Of a DNA stretch of 64,000 bases, positions 7,367 to 15,052 are shown piece by piece. The notes below the pieces were generated by a model. The model saw only the letters and a program-made list of their open reading frames with translations. It was not told the DNA's origin and searched no databases. A program made the translations under genes and the position numbers. This stretch comes from Sphingomonas jatrophae (GTDB lineage Bacteria > Pseudomonadota > Alphaproteobacteria > Sphingomonadales > Sphingomonadaceae), in contig NZ_FOZG01000003.1 of the NCBI RefSeq assembly GCF_900113315.1, positions 682,001 to 746,000 on the forward strand, given 5' to 3'. Each line of letters starts with the position of its first letter. Within the stretch, counting starts at the first letter, position 1.

Positions 7367-8094
7367 TGCTGCTTCAGACGATCGACCCGCCCGCCACCTA
7401 CGGCCGCCGCCCGGCCCGCCCGGACGCGACGCAGCTGGCGCAGGCGCATATGGCGCTGGTCCGGCGGATCGCGTGGCACGTCCATGGCCGCGTCTCGAAC
7501 GCGGTGGATGTCGAGGATCTGATCCAGGTCGGCATGGTCGCGCTGGTCGAGGCGGCGCAGGGCTTCGAGGATCGCGGCCACGCCTTTGCCACCTATGCAT
7601 CGATGCGCATCCGCGGCGCCATGATCGATGAGCTGAGGCGCCACGCCACGCTGGCGCGCGGCGCGATGAGCCGGCGGCGCGATCTCGCCCGGGCACGTTC
7701 CGGCCTGGAAACACGGCTGGGGCGGGCGCCGACCGAGGCGGAGATGGCCGAGGCGATGGGGCTGGACGCCGCGGCCTACCGCGCGCTCGCCGACAGCGCG
7801 GAGGCGGTGCGGCAGGAATCGCTCGACGAGGTCTATTCTGATCAGTCGATGTGGTTCGCCGACGTGGAGGAACGCGCCGATGAGGCGATCGACCGCCGCG
7901 CTCTGTCCAGATTGCTGGCGGACGGCATCGGCAAGCTGCCCGAGCGCGAGGCGATGGTGCTGCAGCTTTATTTCGTCGAGGAGCTGAACCTCGAGGAGAT
8001 CGGCCAGGTGCTGGGCGTGACCAACGCCCGCGTGTGCCAGATCAAGAAGAGCGCGCTGGACAAGCTGCGGGCCGGGTTGAAGGGGCGGGTTTAG
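7366..8094 (+). CDS. fliA: Flagellar sigma factor FliA (sigma-28)
   Basis: Directs RNA polymerase to late flagellar genes. The 242-residue protein has regions in order: sigma-2 with VEDLIQVGMVALVEAAQGFE and FATYASMRIRGAMIDELR (about 45-90), sigma-3 (about 95-150) and sigma-4 with KLPEREAMVLQLYFVEELNLEEIGQVLGVTNARVCQIKKSAL (about 190-232). The ATG at 7366 uses the last base of the flhA stop (TGATG), so translation is coupled. A GTG three bases earlier is possible. Targets in this window are probably motA, flgM and fliC, each with a matching promoter. FlgM, the antagonist, is encoded nearby. Confidence 0.96.
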   Translation: MLLQTIDPPATYGRRPARPDATQLAQAHMALVRRIAWHVHGRVSNAVDVEDLIQVGMVALVEAAQGFEDRGHAFATYASMRIRGAMIDELRRHATLARGAMSRRRDLARARSGLETRLGRAPTEAEMAEAMGLDAAAYRALADSAEAVRQESLDEVYSDQSMWFADVEERADEAIDRRALSRLLADGIGKLPEREAMVLQLYFVEELNLEEIGQVLGVTNARVCQIKKSALDKLRAGLKGRV

Positions 8095-8107
8095 CCTACG
8101 GCCCAGC

Positions 8108-8137
8108 CGTCATGCTGAACTTGTTTCAGCATCCACC
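8108..8137 (+). repeat. Family A palindromic repeat, left flank of the GIY-YIG gene
   Basis: It begins CGTCATGCTGAAC and ends CAGCATCCACC. It is a near-perfect inverted copy (29 of 30 bases) of the unit at 8462-8491, so the two bracket the GIY-YIG gene like terminal inverted repeats. Confidence 0.9.
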
Positions 8138-8155
8138 GGGCGGCATGCTCGCTCC

Positions 8156-8473
8156 ATGCGACAAGAGCGCCAGCCGTGTGTCTACATGCTCGCGAGCGGC
8201 TTCAATGGCACGCTCTGTATCGGTGTGACCAGCGACCTGCCCTGCCGCCTGCATCAGCATAGGGCCGGTACGGTGCCGGGCTTCACCTGCCGCTATGGTG
8301 TGCACCATCTGGTCTGGTTCGAGATGGCCGACACAATGGAGGCGGCGATCGCGCGCGAGAAGCAGCTGAAGGCGTGGCGCCGCGATTGGAAGATGAACCT
8401 GATCGAGCGTGACAACCCGGGTTGGCGGGATCTCTCCGTCGAACTGGGGCTCACGCCGCGTGGTGGATGCTGA
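8156..8473 (+). CDS. Small GIY-YIG-fold protein flanked by palindromic repeats
   Basis: A 105-residue single-domain GIY-YIG nuclease-family protein of the UPF0213/UvrC-N type. Visible elements are VYMLAS near the start (the GIY strand), GTLCIGVTSDL (the YIG strand), RLHQHRAG with the conserved arginine, GFTCRYGVHHLVWFE, and AIAREKQLKAWRRDWKMNLIE with the conserved glutamate. The YIG tyrosine reads cysteine (TGT), so nuclease activity may be lost. The ATG lies 18 bases after the left repeat, and the stop codon and last residues lie inside the right repeat. It has no functional tie to the flagellar genes around it and may be mobile or domesticated. Its role is unknown. Confidence 0.8.
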   Translation: MRQERQPCVYMLASGFNGTLCIGVTSDLPCRLHQHRAGTVPGFTCRYGVHHLVWFEMADTMEAAIAREKQLKAWRRDWKMNLIERDNPGWRDLSVELGLTPRGGC

Positions 8474-8491
8474 AACAAGTCCAGCATGACG
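8462..8491 (-). repeat. Family A palindromic repeat, right flank of the GIY-YIG gene
   Basis: Inverted copy of the 8108-8137 unit. It encodes the last residues (GGC) and the TGA stop of the GIY-YIG protein, which shows that gene and repeat evolved as a unit or that the gene end was formed by the repeat. Confidence 0.9.
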
Positions 8492-8520
8492 ATGAGAAGG
8501 GCGGAAGGTCGCTTCCCAAA

Positions 8521-8559
8521 AGGAAACCCCCGGCGCGCGGGGGGACTGCGCGCCGGGGG
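8521..8559 (-). terminator. Rho-independent terminator of fliC
   Basis: A perfect 12-bp stem (8527-8538 pairs with 8548-8559: CCCCCGGCGCGC and GCGCGCCGGGGG) with a 9-base loop. On the minus strand it is followed by TTTCCTTTT. It lies 32 bases past the fliC stop codon. Confidence 0.9.
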
Positions 8560-8590
8560 CCCATGAAGCCGCTAGAAGGGGACCAATCCT

Positions 8591-9724
8591 TTAGCGGAGC
8601 AGGCTGAGCACGCCCTGCTGGCTCTGGTTCGCCTGGGCCAGCATCGCCGTCGCGGCCTGCGACAGGATCTGCGACTTGGCGAGGTTCGTGCTCTCGACGG
8701 AGAAGTCGGCATCTTCGATGCGGCTCTTCGCGTCCGTCATGTTGGTGACGTTGTTGGTCTGCGAGTTGACGACCGATTCCAGGCGGCTCTGCGAAGCGCC
8801 GAGATCGGCGCGGACGGTGTTCACCGCCTTCAGCGCAGCGTCGATATTGTCGAGCGTGGTGCTGTTGTTGGTCGCGGCGCTCGTGTTCACCGCCGCCTCG
8901 GCGCTGGTCTGCGCGGCGATCTTCTCGGACAGCGCCAGCTTGGAGCCCTTGTAGTTGGCGTCCGCAGGATCGTTGCTGGTCTTGGTGCCCTTGCCGTCGA
9001 TCGCGGCCTGCGCAGCGGTCACCGCGTCGGCGTCGGCGGTGACGTTGGTGCCGGCCGCGGTCTTCTGCGCGAGCGTCGCCTGCGCCTCGGCGAGCGCCTT
9101 CACATTTGCGTCGTTCGTTGCCTGGGCGCCCGCCGCTGCGGTCTTGGTCGCCTCATAGGCGGCCTGCGTCGTCGCGCTGCCCTGCACGTTCAGGCCGGTC
9201 GCGTTGATCTTGGTGCCGTCGAAAGACTTGAGCTTGATCGACACGTTGTCGCTGGAGGCCGAGCCGGTCTGGATCGCAATCGTCTTGTCGTTCGCCGACG
9301 AACCCGTCTTGTCGAACAGCTTGACGCCGTTGAACGCGGTCTTGTCGAGCACGTCGTTGATCTGGCTGGTCAGCGCCGTGACTTCCGCCTGGATGTTCGA
9401 GCGGTCGTCGGCCGAATAGGTGCCCGACTTCGACTGAATGGTCAGCTCGCGGACGCGCTGGAGCATGTTGGTCACCTCGGACAGCGCGCCTTCGGCGGTC
9501 TGCGCCAGCGCGATGCCGTCATTGGCGTTGCGGATGCCCTGGTTCATGCCGCGGATCTGCGAGTTCATCGAGGATGAGATGGCGAGGCCGGCGGCGTCGT
9601 CCTTGGCGGAGTTGATCCGCTTGCCGGACGAGAGGCGCTCCATCGCGCTCTGCAGGCCCTGCGCCGCGATCCGCGAATTGTTGTTGGCGCGCATCGCCGA
9701 GATGTTGCTGTTGATGACGGTCAC
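8591..9724 (-). CDS. fliC: Flagellin FliC
   Basis: Filament subunit, 377 residues. The conserved N-terminal D0/D1 (MTVINSNISAMRANNNSRI through RVRELTIQSKSGTYSADDRSNIQAEV) and the C-terminal D1/D0 (SRIEDADFSVESTNLAKSQI ending QQGVLSLLR) are complete. The central part (about 160-290) is Ala/Thr/Asn-rich with helix-forming repeats rich in KALAEAQATLAQK-type segments, and lacks a recognisable D2/D3 fold. The start codon is GTG, with GGAAGGG seven bases upstream. The gene stands alone in its orientation, with its own sigma-28-like promoter and a strong terminator. No second flagellin, flaF, flbT, fliD or fliS is visible nearby. Confidence 0.96.
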   Translation of the reverse strand: MTVINSNISAMRANNNSRIAAQGLQSAMERLSSGKRINSAKDDAAGLAISSSMNSQIRGMNQGIRNANDGIALAQTAEGALSEVTNMLQRVRELTIQSKSGTYSADDRSNIQAEVTALTSQINDVLDKTAFNGVKLFDKTGSSANDKTIAIQTGSASSDNVSIKLKSFDGTKINATGLNVQGSATTQAAYEATKTAAAGAQATNDANVKALAEAQATLAQKTAAGTNVTADADAVTAAQAAIDGKGTKTSNDPADANYKGSKLALSEKIAAQTSAEAAVNTSAATNNSTTLDNIDAALKAVNTVRADLGASQSRLESVVNSQTNNVTNMTDAKSRIEDADFSVESTNLAKSQILSQAATAMLAQANQSQQGVLSLLR

Positions 9725-9792
9725 TGATGTTCCCTTCCGCTCTCATGGGTAGCCGGCGCGAACTGGAACTCCCCTGCGGCGGCTCGAAGCGG

Positions 9793-9819
9793 GTAACGGC
9801 AGGGTTTCGCCGCGATTAA
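9793..9819 (-). promoter_or_regulatory. Sigma-28 (FliA) promoter of fliC
   Basis: The minus strand reads CTTAATC, then GCCGTTAC, with 15 bases between TTAA and GCCG. It resembles TAAA-N15-GCCGATAA and is nearly the same as the elements before motA and flgM. The predicted leader is about 62 bases. Confidence 0.7.
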
Positions 9820-9877
9820 GCCCGAAAATACGCAGACCGGCACGATCCTGCCGGAAGGCTGCCGGACGGCGGCAAAG

Positions 9878-9893
9878 CTAACGGGTCGTTAAC
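9878..9893 (+). promoter_or_regulatory. CtrA-like binding site upstream of flbD
   Basis: CTAA-N7-TTAAC matches the CtrA consensus TTAA-N7-TTAAC at 8 of 9 defined positions. It lies about 95 bases before flbD, the head of the large fli operon. In Caulobacter and relatives CtrA activates the early flagellar genes. No ctrA gene is in the window. Confidence 0.55.
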
Positions 9894-9987
9894 CAATTGC
9901 CCCCATATCCATAAAGGCACCCGCACGACGCGCGGGGGCGATTGAACCCGCGGTCCTGACCAGACCGCGCTTTCGGGGGGAAACGGG

Positions 9988-11226
9988 ATGGCGATCATCG
10001 GTCTCAGCGAGACGGCGCATGGCCGCCATCCCACCTTGCTGGCGTGGCTGGCGGGTGCGGGGCTGGCCGTGTCGCTGGTCGATCCCAAGGGGGTGACGGG
10101 TCGCGACGCGATCCGCATCCTCGACGCCTCCGAGCGCGCCATCGCCACGCACCGCGACATCCTGCTGGAAGCCGCCGACGGCGCGCCCGACTTCACGCCC
10201 CGCGCCAACGGATTTCCTGCCACGATCCGCTACGGCTTCGCCGACATCGCCTTCGCCCACGCGCTCGTGGCCGAGCTGATCCGCCCCGCGCACCGCCCCG
10301 CCTGCGGCGAGCCGGCGTCCGCTGCGCTGCTGCGGCTGGCCGAGCGGGTGGCGGACAGCGACGCGACCGTGCTGATCCTGGGCGAGACGGGCACGGGCAA
10401 GGAGGGCTTCGCCCGCTTCGTCCATGCCGCGAGCCCCCGGGCGGCCGGCGCGTTCGTCGCGGTCAACTGCGCGGCGCTGCCCGAGACGATGCTGGAGGCG
10501 ATGCTGTTCGGCCACCAGAAGGGCAGTTTCACCGGCGCCGGTGCCGCCTCGGAGGGGCTGTTCCGCGCGGCGGAGGGTGGCACGCTGTTCCTCGACGAGG
10601 TGGCGGAACTGCCGCTGCCGCTCCAGGCCAAGCTGCTGCGCGCCATCCAGGAGCGCGAGGTGCTGCCCGTCGGCGCGACGCAGGCAGTGGCGGTGGACGT
10701 GCGCATCGTCGCCGCGGCGAACCGCGACCTTGCCGCGGAGGTCGCCGCCGGCCGCTTCCGCGCGGACCTCTACTGGCGGCTGAACGTGATGCCGCTGACG
10801 CTCCAGCCGCTCTCGGCGCGGCGCCAGGACGTGCGCGCCATCGCCGCTGCGCTCATGCTGCGCCACCTCCGCCCCGGTTTGCCTTTCCCGTGGCCGACCA
10901 CGGACGCGCTCGACACGCTGATGGCGCACAGCTGGCCCGGCAACGTGCGCGAGCTGGAGAATGTGATCCAGCGCGCGCTGCTGCTGCGCGCCGGCCCGCG
11001 CATCGACGCGGACGACCTTGCCATCGACCCGACCCATGCGCTGGTCGAGCCCGCAGCGCCGACCGCGCCGGCGCGGCTGGCCGAGACCGCCAAGGCGGCA
11101 CAGGCGCGCGCCATCGCCGAGGCGCTGGCGGCGACCGGCGGGCATCGCCTGCGCGCCGCCGAGCGGCTGGGCATCAGCGAGCGCACGCTCCGCTACCGCC
11201 TCGCCGACATGCGCGCCGCGGCGTGA
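9988..11226 (+). CDS. flbD: Sigma-54-dependent flagellar regulator, FlbD type
   Basis: Enhancer-binding AAA+ ATPase that opens sigma-54 promoters of mid-class flagellar genes. The 412-residue protein has an N-terminal region of about 105 residues resembling FlbD's degenerate receiver, with no phosphorylation signature. Next comes the AAA+ core with Walker A GETGTGKE (about 132-139), the sigma-54 contact loop GSFTGA (179-184, in place of canonical GAFTGA), Walker B GGTLFLDE, and the arginine region [21 protein letters not shown]-terminal Fis-type helix-turn-helix ([22 protein letters not shown]) completes it. It ends 14 bases before fliE. Likely targets are the flgB, flgA and flhA promoters. 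Confidence 0.92.
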   Translation: MAIIGLSETAHGRHPTLLAWLAGAGLAVSLVDPKGVTGRDAIRILDASERAIATHRDILLEAADGAPDFTPRANGFPATIRYGFADIAFAHALVAELIRPAHRPACGEPASAALLRLAERVADSDATVLILGETGTGKEGFARFVHAASPRAAGAFVAVNCAALPETMLEAMLFGHQKGSFTGAGAASEGLFRAAEGGTLFLDEVAELPLPLQAKLLRAIQEREVLPVGATQAVAVDVRIVAAANRDLAAEVAAGRFRADLYWRLNVMPLTLQPLSARRQDVRAIAAALMLRHLRPGLPFPWPTTDALDTLMAHSWPGNVRELENVIQRALLLRAGPRIDADDLAIDPTHALVEPAAPTAPARLAETAKAAQARAIAEALAATGGHRLRAAERLGISERTLRYRLADMRAAA

Positions 11227-11240
11227 GCGGATAGCCCGAG

Positions 11241-11579
11241 ATGAACACGATCACCCCCTCCTCGCTGCTGGCGATGCGGACGCAAATCCTGCAGCAGAAC
11301 AGCGCGCTGCAGAAGGTGGCGGGCGCCGCCGCCGCGCCCGCCCCCGCGCAGGCCGCGCCGACTGATTTCTCGACCACGCTGAAGGGCGCGCTGGAGCAGG
11401 TGAACGGCCTGCAATCCAAGGCCGAGGCGGTGTCGAGCAGCTATGAGCGCGGCGAGACCACCGACATCGCCGCCGTCATGCTCGCCCGCGAGCAGGCGTC
11501 GGTCGGCTTCCAGGCCACGTTGCAGGTCCGCAACAAGCTCCTTGCCGCATACAAGGACATCATGAGCATGCCGGTCTAA
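11241..11579 (+). CDS. fliE: Flagellar hook-basal body protein FliE
   Basis: Small protein linking the MS-ring to the proximal rod. It is 112 residues. After a variable Ala/Pro-rich N-terminus, the C-terminal half matches FliE: FSTTLKGALEQVNGLQSKAE, then AVMLAREQASVGFQATLQVRNKLLAAYKDIMSMPV, including the usual final K.i..M.v. It is the first structural gene after flbD (14-base gap) and three bases before fliF, so it is probably co-transcribed with both. Confidence 0.94.
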   Translation: MNTITPSSLLAMRTQILQQNSALQKVAGAAAAPAPAQAAPTDFSTTLKGALEQVNGLQSKAEAVSSSYERGETTDIAAVMLAREQASVGFQATLQVRNKLLAAYKDIMSMPV

Positions 11580-11582
11580 GCC

Positions 11583-13394
11583 ATGGCAGATCTCGTCGCC
11601 TCCGGGGCCCAAGTGATCCCCTCCAACGCCGCCACCCCGCCCTTGGTCCGCATCGGCGGCCAGGGCCCGGCCGGCCCCATTCTCGAGAAGGTCCGCGCCT
11701 TCACCGCGCAGCCGGCGGTGGCGAAGAGCCTGCCGATGGCAGGCCTCGTCGGCCTGCTCGGCGCCGGGGCGCTGGTCTGGTCGACGCTGTCGGCGCCGCC
11801 GCAGAAGGACCTGTTCGCAGGGCTGGGCGACGCGGACAAGGCGGCCGTGGCGGACGCGCTCAAGGCCTCCGCCATCGACTATGCGGTGGATCGCTCGACC
11901 GGCGCGATCACGGTCTCCGAAAGCGATTATTACCAGGCCAAGATGCTGCTGGCGCAGCAGGGCCTGCCCAAGGCCGCGCCGGAGGCGGACAGCGTGCTGA
12001 CCTCCCTGCCGATGGGCGCCAGCCGCGCCGTCGAGGGCGAGCGGGTGCGCGCGGCGCAGGAAGCGGACCTCGCCCGTACGATCGAGGCGATCGACTCGGT
12101 CGAGAAGGCGCGCGTCCACCTCGCGGTCGAGGCGCCGAGCGTGTTCCTGCGCGAGCGTTCCGCCCCGGCCGCGTCGGTGATGCTGAAGCTCCGCTCGGGC
12201 CGGCAGCTCTCCGACACGCAGACGCGCGCCATTGCGCAGCTGGTCGCCGCCTCCATCCCCGGCATGTCGGCGGACGGCGTGTCGATCGTCGACCAGTCGG
12301 GCCGGCTGCTGTCGGGCGGCGCGAGCGACCCTGCGGCGCAGGCGACGATGCGGCAGATCGAGATCCAGAACGGGATCGAGGGCCGCTATGCCGACGCGCT
12401 GACCAAGCTGCTGACGCCGCTGGTCGGCGCGGGCAACTTCACCGCGGAGGTGCATGCCGATCTCGACTTCACCGAGACGCAGGCGACGCGCGAAAGCTTC
12501 CCCAAGGCGGATGCGGTGGTCCGCTCCGAACAGGGGCAATGGTCCAAGGAAGGGGCGCAGGGCGCCAATCCGTCGGGCATCCCGGGTTATCTCTCCAACC
12601 AGGCGCCCGGCGGCGCGCAAGTGTCGGGCGAAGCGCCGGCGCAGCCTGCCGCCGCGACCCCGGCAGCACCCGGCACGCCCGGTGCGCCCGGCACCCCCGG
12701 CGCGGCGACGCCCGGCACGCAGCAGGCGCAGGGTGTCGCGGTGACGCCCGGCATGGTGCCGTCCGACCGCACCTCCGAGACGTTCAACCGCACGTTCGAG
12801 CTCGGCCGCGAGGTCGCTGTCATCAAATCGCCCTCGGGCACGGTGAAGCGCCTGTCGGTCGCGGTCGCGCTGAAGCAGCCGGAAGGCGGCAAGCCGCGCA
12901 GCAAGGCGGAGATCGCCGCGCTGGAGCAGCTGATCCGCGGTGCCGTCGGCTATGATGCGCAGCGCGGCGACCTGATCGCCGTCTCCGCCCGCGATTTCGC
13001 GCCCGACACGATCGAGGCGGCGCCCTGGTACGAGGCGTCGTGGGTGGCGCTGCTGGCGCGCAACCTGTCCGCGCTGCTCGTCGCCGCGCTGCTGGTGTTC
13101 GGCATCGGCCGGCCGCTGCTCGCCGGGCGCAAGGCGGCAGCGGCGAAGAAGGCGGAAGCGGCGAAGGAGGAGCGCTCGAAGCTCGGCAACGAGATCGGGA
13201 CGGCGCTGGCGCAGGCGCCCGCAGTCGATCCGGAGAAGCCCGTGACGCTCGACATGATCGAGGCGGCCCCCTCCTACCAGCACCGCGCCGCGCTGATCCG
13301 CAACTTCGTCAAGCAGGATCCGGCCCGCGCCGCTTTGGTGGTGCGCGACCTGATCCGCGCCGACATGGCGCCTGCGGAGGCGGCCAATGGCTGA
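11583..13394 (+). CDS. fliF: Flagellar MS-ring protein FliF
   Basis: Forms the membrane MS-ring on which the motor and export gate are built. The 603-residue protein has a first membrane helix (about 54-73), the YscJ/FliF domain with DYAVDRSTGAITVSESDYYQAKMLLAQQGLP and the ring-building RVHLAVEAPSVFLRE segment. A Pro/Ala/Gly-rich low-complexity insert (about 340-385) precedes the second domain. The second helix (about 482-502) and a cytoplasmic FliG-binding tail follow. Length is somewhat above the common 550 because of the insert. It overlaps fliG by 8 bases. Confidence 0.96.
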   Translation: MADLVASGAQVIPSNAATPPLVRIGGQGPAGPILEKVRAFTAQPAVAKSLPMAGLVGLLGAGALVWSTLSAPPQKDLFAGLGDADKAAVADALKASAIDYAVDRSTGAITVSESDYYQAKMLLAQQGLPKAAPEADSVLTSLPMGASRAVEGERVRAAQEADLARTIEAIDSVEKARVHLAVEAPSVFLRERSAPAASVMLKLRSGRQLSDTQTRAIAQLVAASIPGMSADGVSIVDQSGRLLSGGASDPAAQATMRQIEIQNGIEGRYADALTKLLTPLVGAGNFTAEVHADLDFTETQATRESFPKADAVVRSEQGQWSKEGAQGANPSGIPGYLSNQAPGGAQVSGEAPAQPAAATPAAPGTPGAPGTPGAATPGTQQAQGVAVTPGMVPSDRTSETFNRTFELGREVAVIKSPSGTVKRLSVAVALKQPEGGKPRSKAEIAALEQLIRGAVGYDAQRGDLIAVSARDFAPDTIEAAPWYEASWVALLARNLSALLVAALLVFGIGRPLLAGRKAAAAKKAEAAKEERSKLGNEIGTALAQAPAVDPEKPVTLDMIEAAPSYQHRAALIRNFVKQDPARAALVVRDLIRADMAPAEAANG

Positions 13395-14397
13395 TCCGTT
13401 GAACGCGGTGCCGCAGGGCGGCGAGGCCGCGGCGATCCTGCTGATGCTGCTGCCCGAGGAGGAAGCGGCGGAGGTGCTCTCCCGGCTCGATCCGGAGGAG
13501 GTGCAGCATCTGGGCGGCGCGATGTTCGGCGTGGCCGACGTGTCCGAGGGGCAGGTGAACGGCGTGCTCGACATGTTCGTCGAGCGGGCCAGGCAGCGCA
13601 CCACCCTGGGCTTCGAGAGCGATGCGCAGATCCGCGGCATGATGAGCCGCGCGCTGGGCGCCGACCGCGCCGAGAACGTGCTGGCGCGCATCACGCCGCA
13701 GACGCGCGCCTCGACGTTGGACACGCTGAAGTGGATGGACCCGCGCACGATCGCCTCGCTGGTGGAGCATGAGCATCCGCAGGTCGTGGCGCTGGTGCTG
13801 GCGCATCTGGAAGCGCCGGTCGCCGCCGACGTGCTGCAACTGCTCGATCCCGAGCAGCAGCCCGATATCGTCTACCGCGTCGCGACGCTGGGGCCGGTGA
13901 CGGCGGAGGCGCTGGACGACCTCGAGCGCATCCTGCTGCGCCAGGTGGCGCGCAGCAATTCGGGCACCACCTCCAAGCGCGGCGGCGCGTCGGAGGCGGC
14001 GAAGATCGTCAACAATACGCGCAAAAGCGCGGAGCAGCGCATCGTCCGTGCGCTCGGCAAGCTCGACAAGACGCTGGCCAAGACGATCGAGGACGAGATG
14101 TTCGTGTTCGAGAACCTGCTCGACATCGACGAGAAGGGCCTCGGCACGCTGCTGCGGACGGTGGACAACGAGGTGTTGATCGTCGCGCTGAAGGGTGCGG
14201 ACGAGCGGATCAAGACGCGCATGTTCGGCTGCATGTCCAGCCGCGCGGCGCAGTCGATCCAGGACGAGATCGTCGGCCGCGGCCCGATGCGGCTGGCCGA
14301 GGTGCAGGATGCGCAGCGCGAAGTGCTGTCCGTCGCCAAGCGGCTGGCGGATGCGGGCACGATCATGCTGGGCGGACAGGGGGACGACTTTGTCTGA
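13387..14397 (+). CDS. fliG: Flagellar motor switch protein FliG
   Basis: Rotor protein that contacts MotA and sets rotation with FliM and FliN. The 336-residue protein has the N-terminal FliF-binding domain, the middle domain with EHPQVVALVLAHL (about 120-132), and the C-terminal torque domain with the charged ridge (LRTVDNEVLIVALKGADERIKTRMFGCMSSRAAQ). The ends match the usual family. The start overlaps fliF by 8 bases, and the 3' end overlaps the fliH start. Confidence 0.97.
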   Translation: MADPLNAVPQGGEAAAILLMLLPEEEAAEVLSRLDPEEVQHLGGAMFGVADVSEGQVNGVLDMFVERARQRTTLGFESDAQIRGMMSRALGADRAENVLARITPQTRASTLDTLKWMDPRTIASLVEHEHPQVVALVLAHLEAPVAADVLQLLDPEQQPDIVYRVATLGPVTAEALDDLERILLRQVARSNSGTTSKRGGASEAAKIVNNTRKSAEQRIVRALGKLDKTLAKTIEDEMFVFENLLDIDEKGLGTLLRTVDNEVLIVALKGADERIKTRMFGCMSSRAAQSIQDEIVGRGPMRLAEVQDAQREVLSVAKRLADAGTIMLGGQGDDFV

Positions 14398-15052
14398 GGT
14401 GTGGCGGCTAGACAGGGCGGGGCTGGCGGCGGCATCGTCCGCGGCGCCGGTGCGCGGGGCGGACATTGCGTTCGTGCCGCTCGCTGCACGCCTGCTGCGC
14501 AGCGAAACGCCGGCCGCAGTGTCGCCGATGCGCGAGCCGGCGGCGCCGACCGAAGTGGATCTCGCCATGGCCGAGGCCGCGGCGTGGGAGCGCGGCGTGG
14601 CGGAGGGCCTGCGCCAGAGCGGCGACCTGCTGGCGGACGAGCGCGCCGCCCTGGTCGAGGAGCGCGAGGCGCTGCGGCGGCTGGCGCAGACGCTGGTCGC
14701 GCTTTCCCCGCAGCCGTCGGGCGACCTTGCGCTGCTGCTCGCCGCGACGGTGGAGCGGCTGGTGCGGCAGGTGGTGGGCGAAGTCGCGATCGACGGGCTG
14801 ACCCTGCTCGCCCGCGCCAAGGCGGCCGCGGCGCTGATCGCGGACGAGGCTGTGCCCGGGCGCATGCGGCTGCACCCGCAAGACGCGGCGCGGCTGGCCG
14901 AGGCCGACCTGCCGGTCGAGCTGGTGGCGGATGCGACGCTGTCGCCCGGCAGCGTGCTGCTGGAAACGCGCGACGGCTGGATCGAACATGGCGTCGATGT
15001 GGCGCTGGACCGGCTGGATGCCGTGCTGGACGGCCTGGGGGTGGCACGATGA
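14390..15052 (+). CDS. fliH: Flagellar assembly protein FliH (negative regulator of FliI)
   Basis: Peripheral stalk protein that holds and restrains the export ATPase FliI. It is 220 residues: Ala-rich N-terminus, a helical stalk (about 55-105, EAAAWERGVAEGLRQSGDLL) and a C-terminal globular domain (VERLVRQVVGEVAIDGLTLLARAKAAAALI ... PGSVLLETRDGWIEHGVDVALDRL) matching FliH. The start is taken as TTG 14390 because AGGGGG lies six bases upstream. A GTG at 14399 would shorten it by three residues. It overlaps both fliG (8 bases) and fliI (4 bases). Confidence 0.85.
   Translation: MSEVWRLDRAGLAAASSAAPVRGADIAFVPLAARLLRSETPAAVSPMREPAAPTEVDLAMAEAAAWERGVAEGLRQSGDLLADERAALVEEREALRRLAQTLVALSPQPSGDLALLLAATVERLVRQVVGEVAIDGLTLLARAKAAAALIADEAVPGRMRLHPQDAARLAEADLPVELVADATLSPGSVLLETRDGWIEHGVDVALDRLDAVLDGLGVAR

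Noticed and set aside
5237-7714. 825-codon open frame on the minus strand opposite flhA-fliA
   Set aside because: High-GC shadow frame: Arg/Gly/Asp/His-rich, no start signals, directly antisense to certain genes.
9838-9856. Sigma-54-like element CGGCACGATCCTGCC before flbD
   Set aside because: Only 9 bases between GG and GC; spacing is invariant in real sites.
11193-13748. 851-codon open frame on the minus strand opposite fliE-fliF-fliG
   Set aside because: Same artefact; composition is not protein-like.
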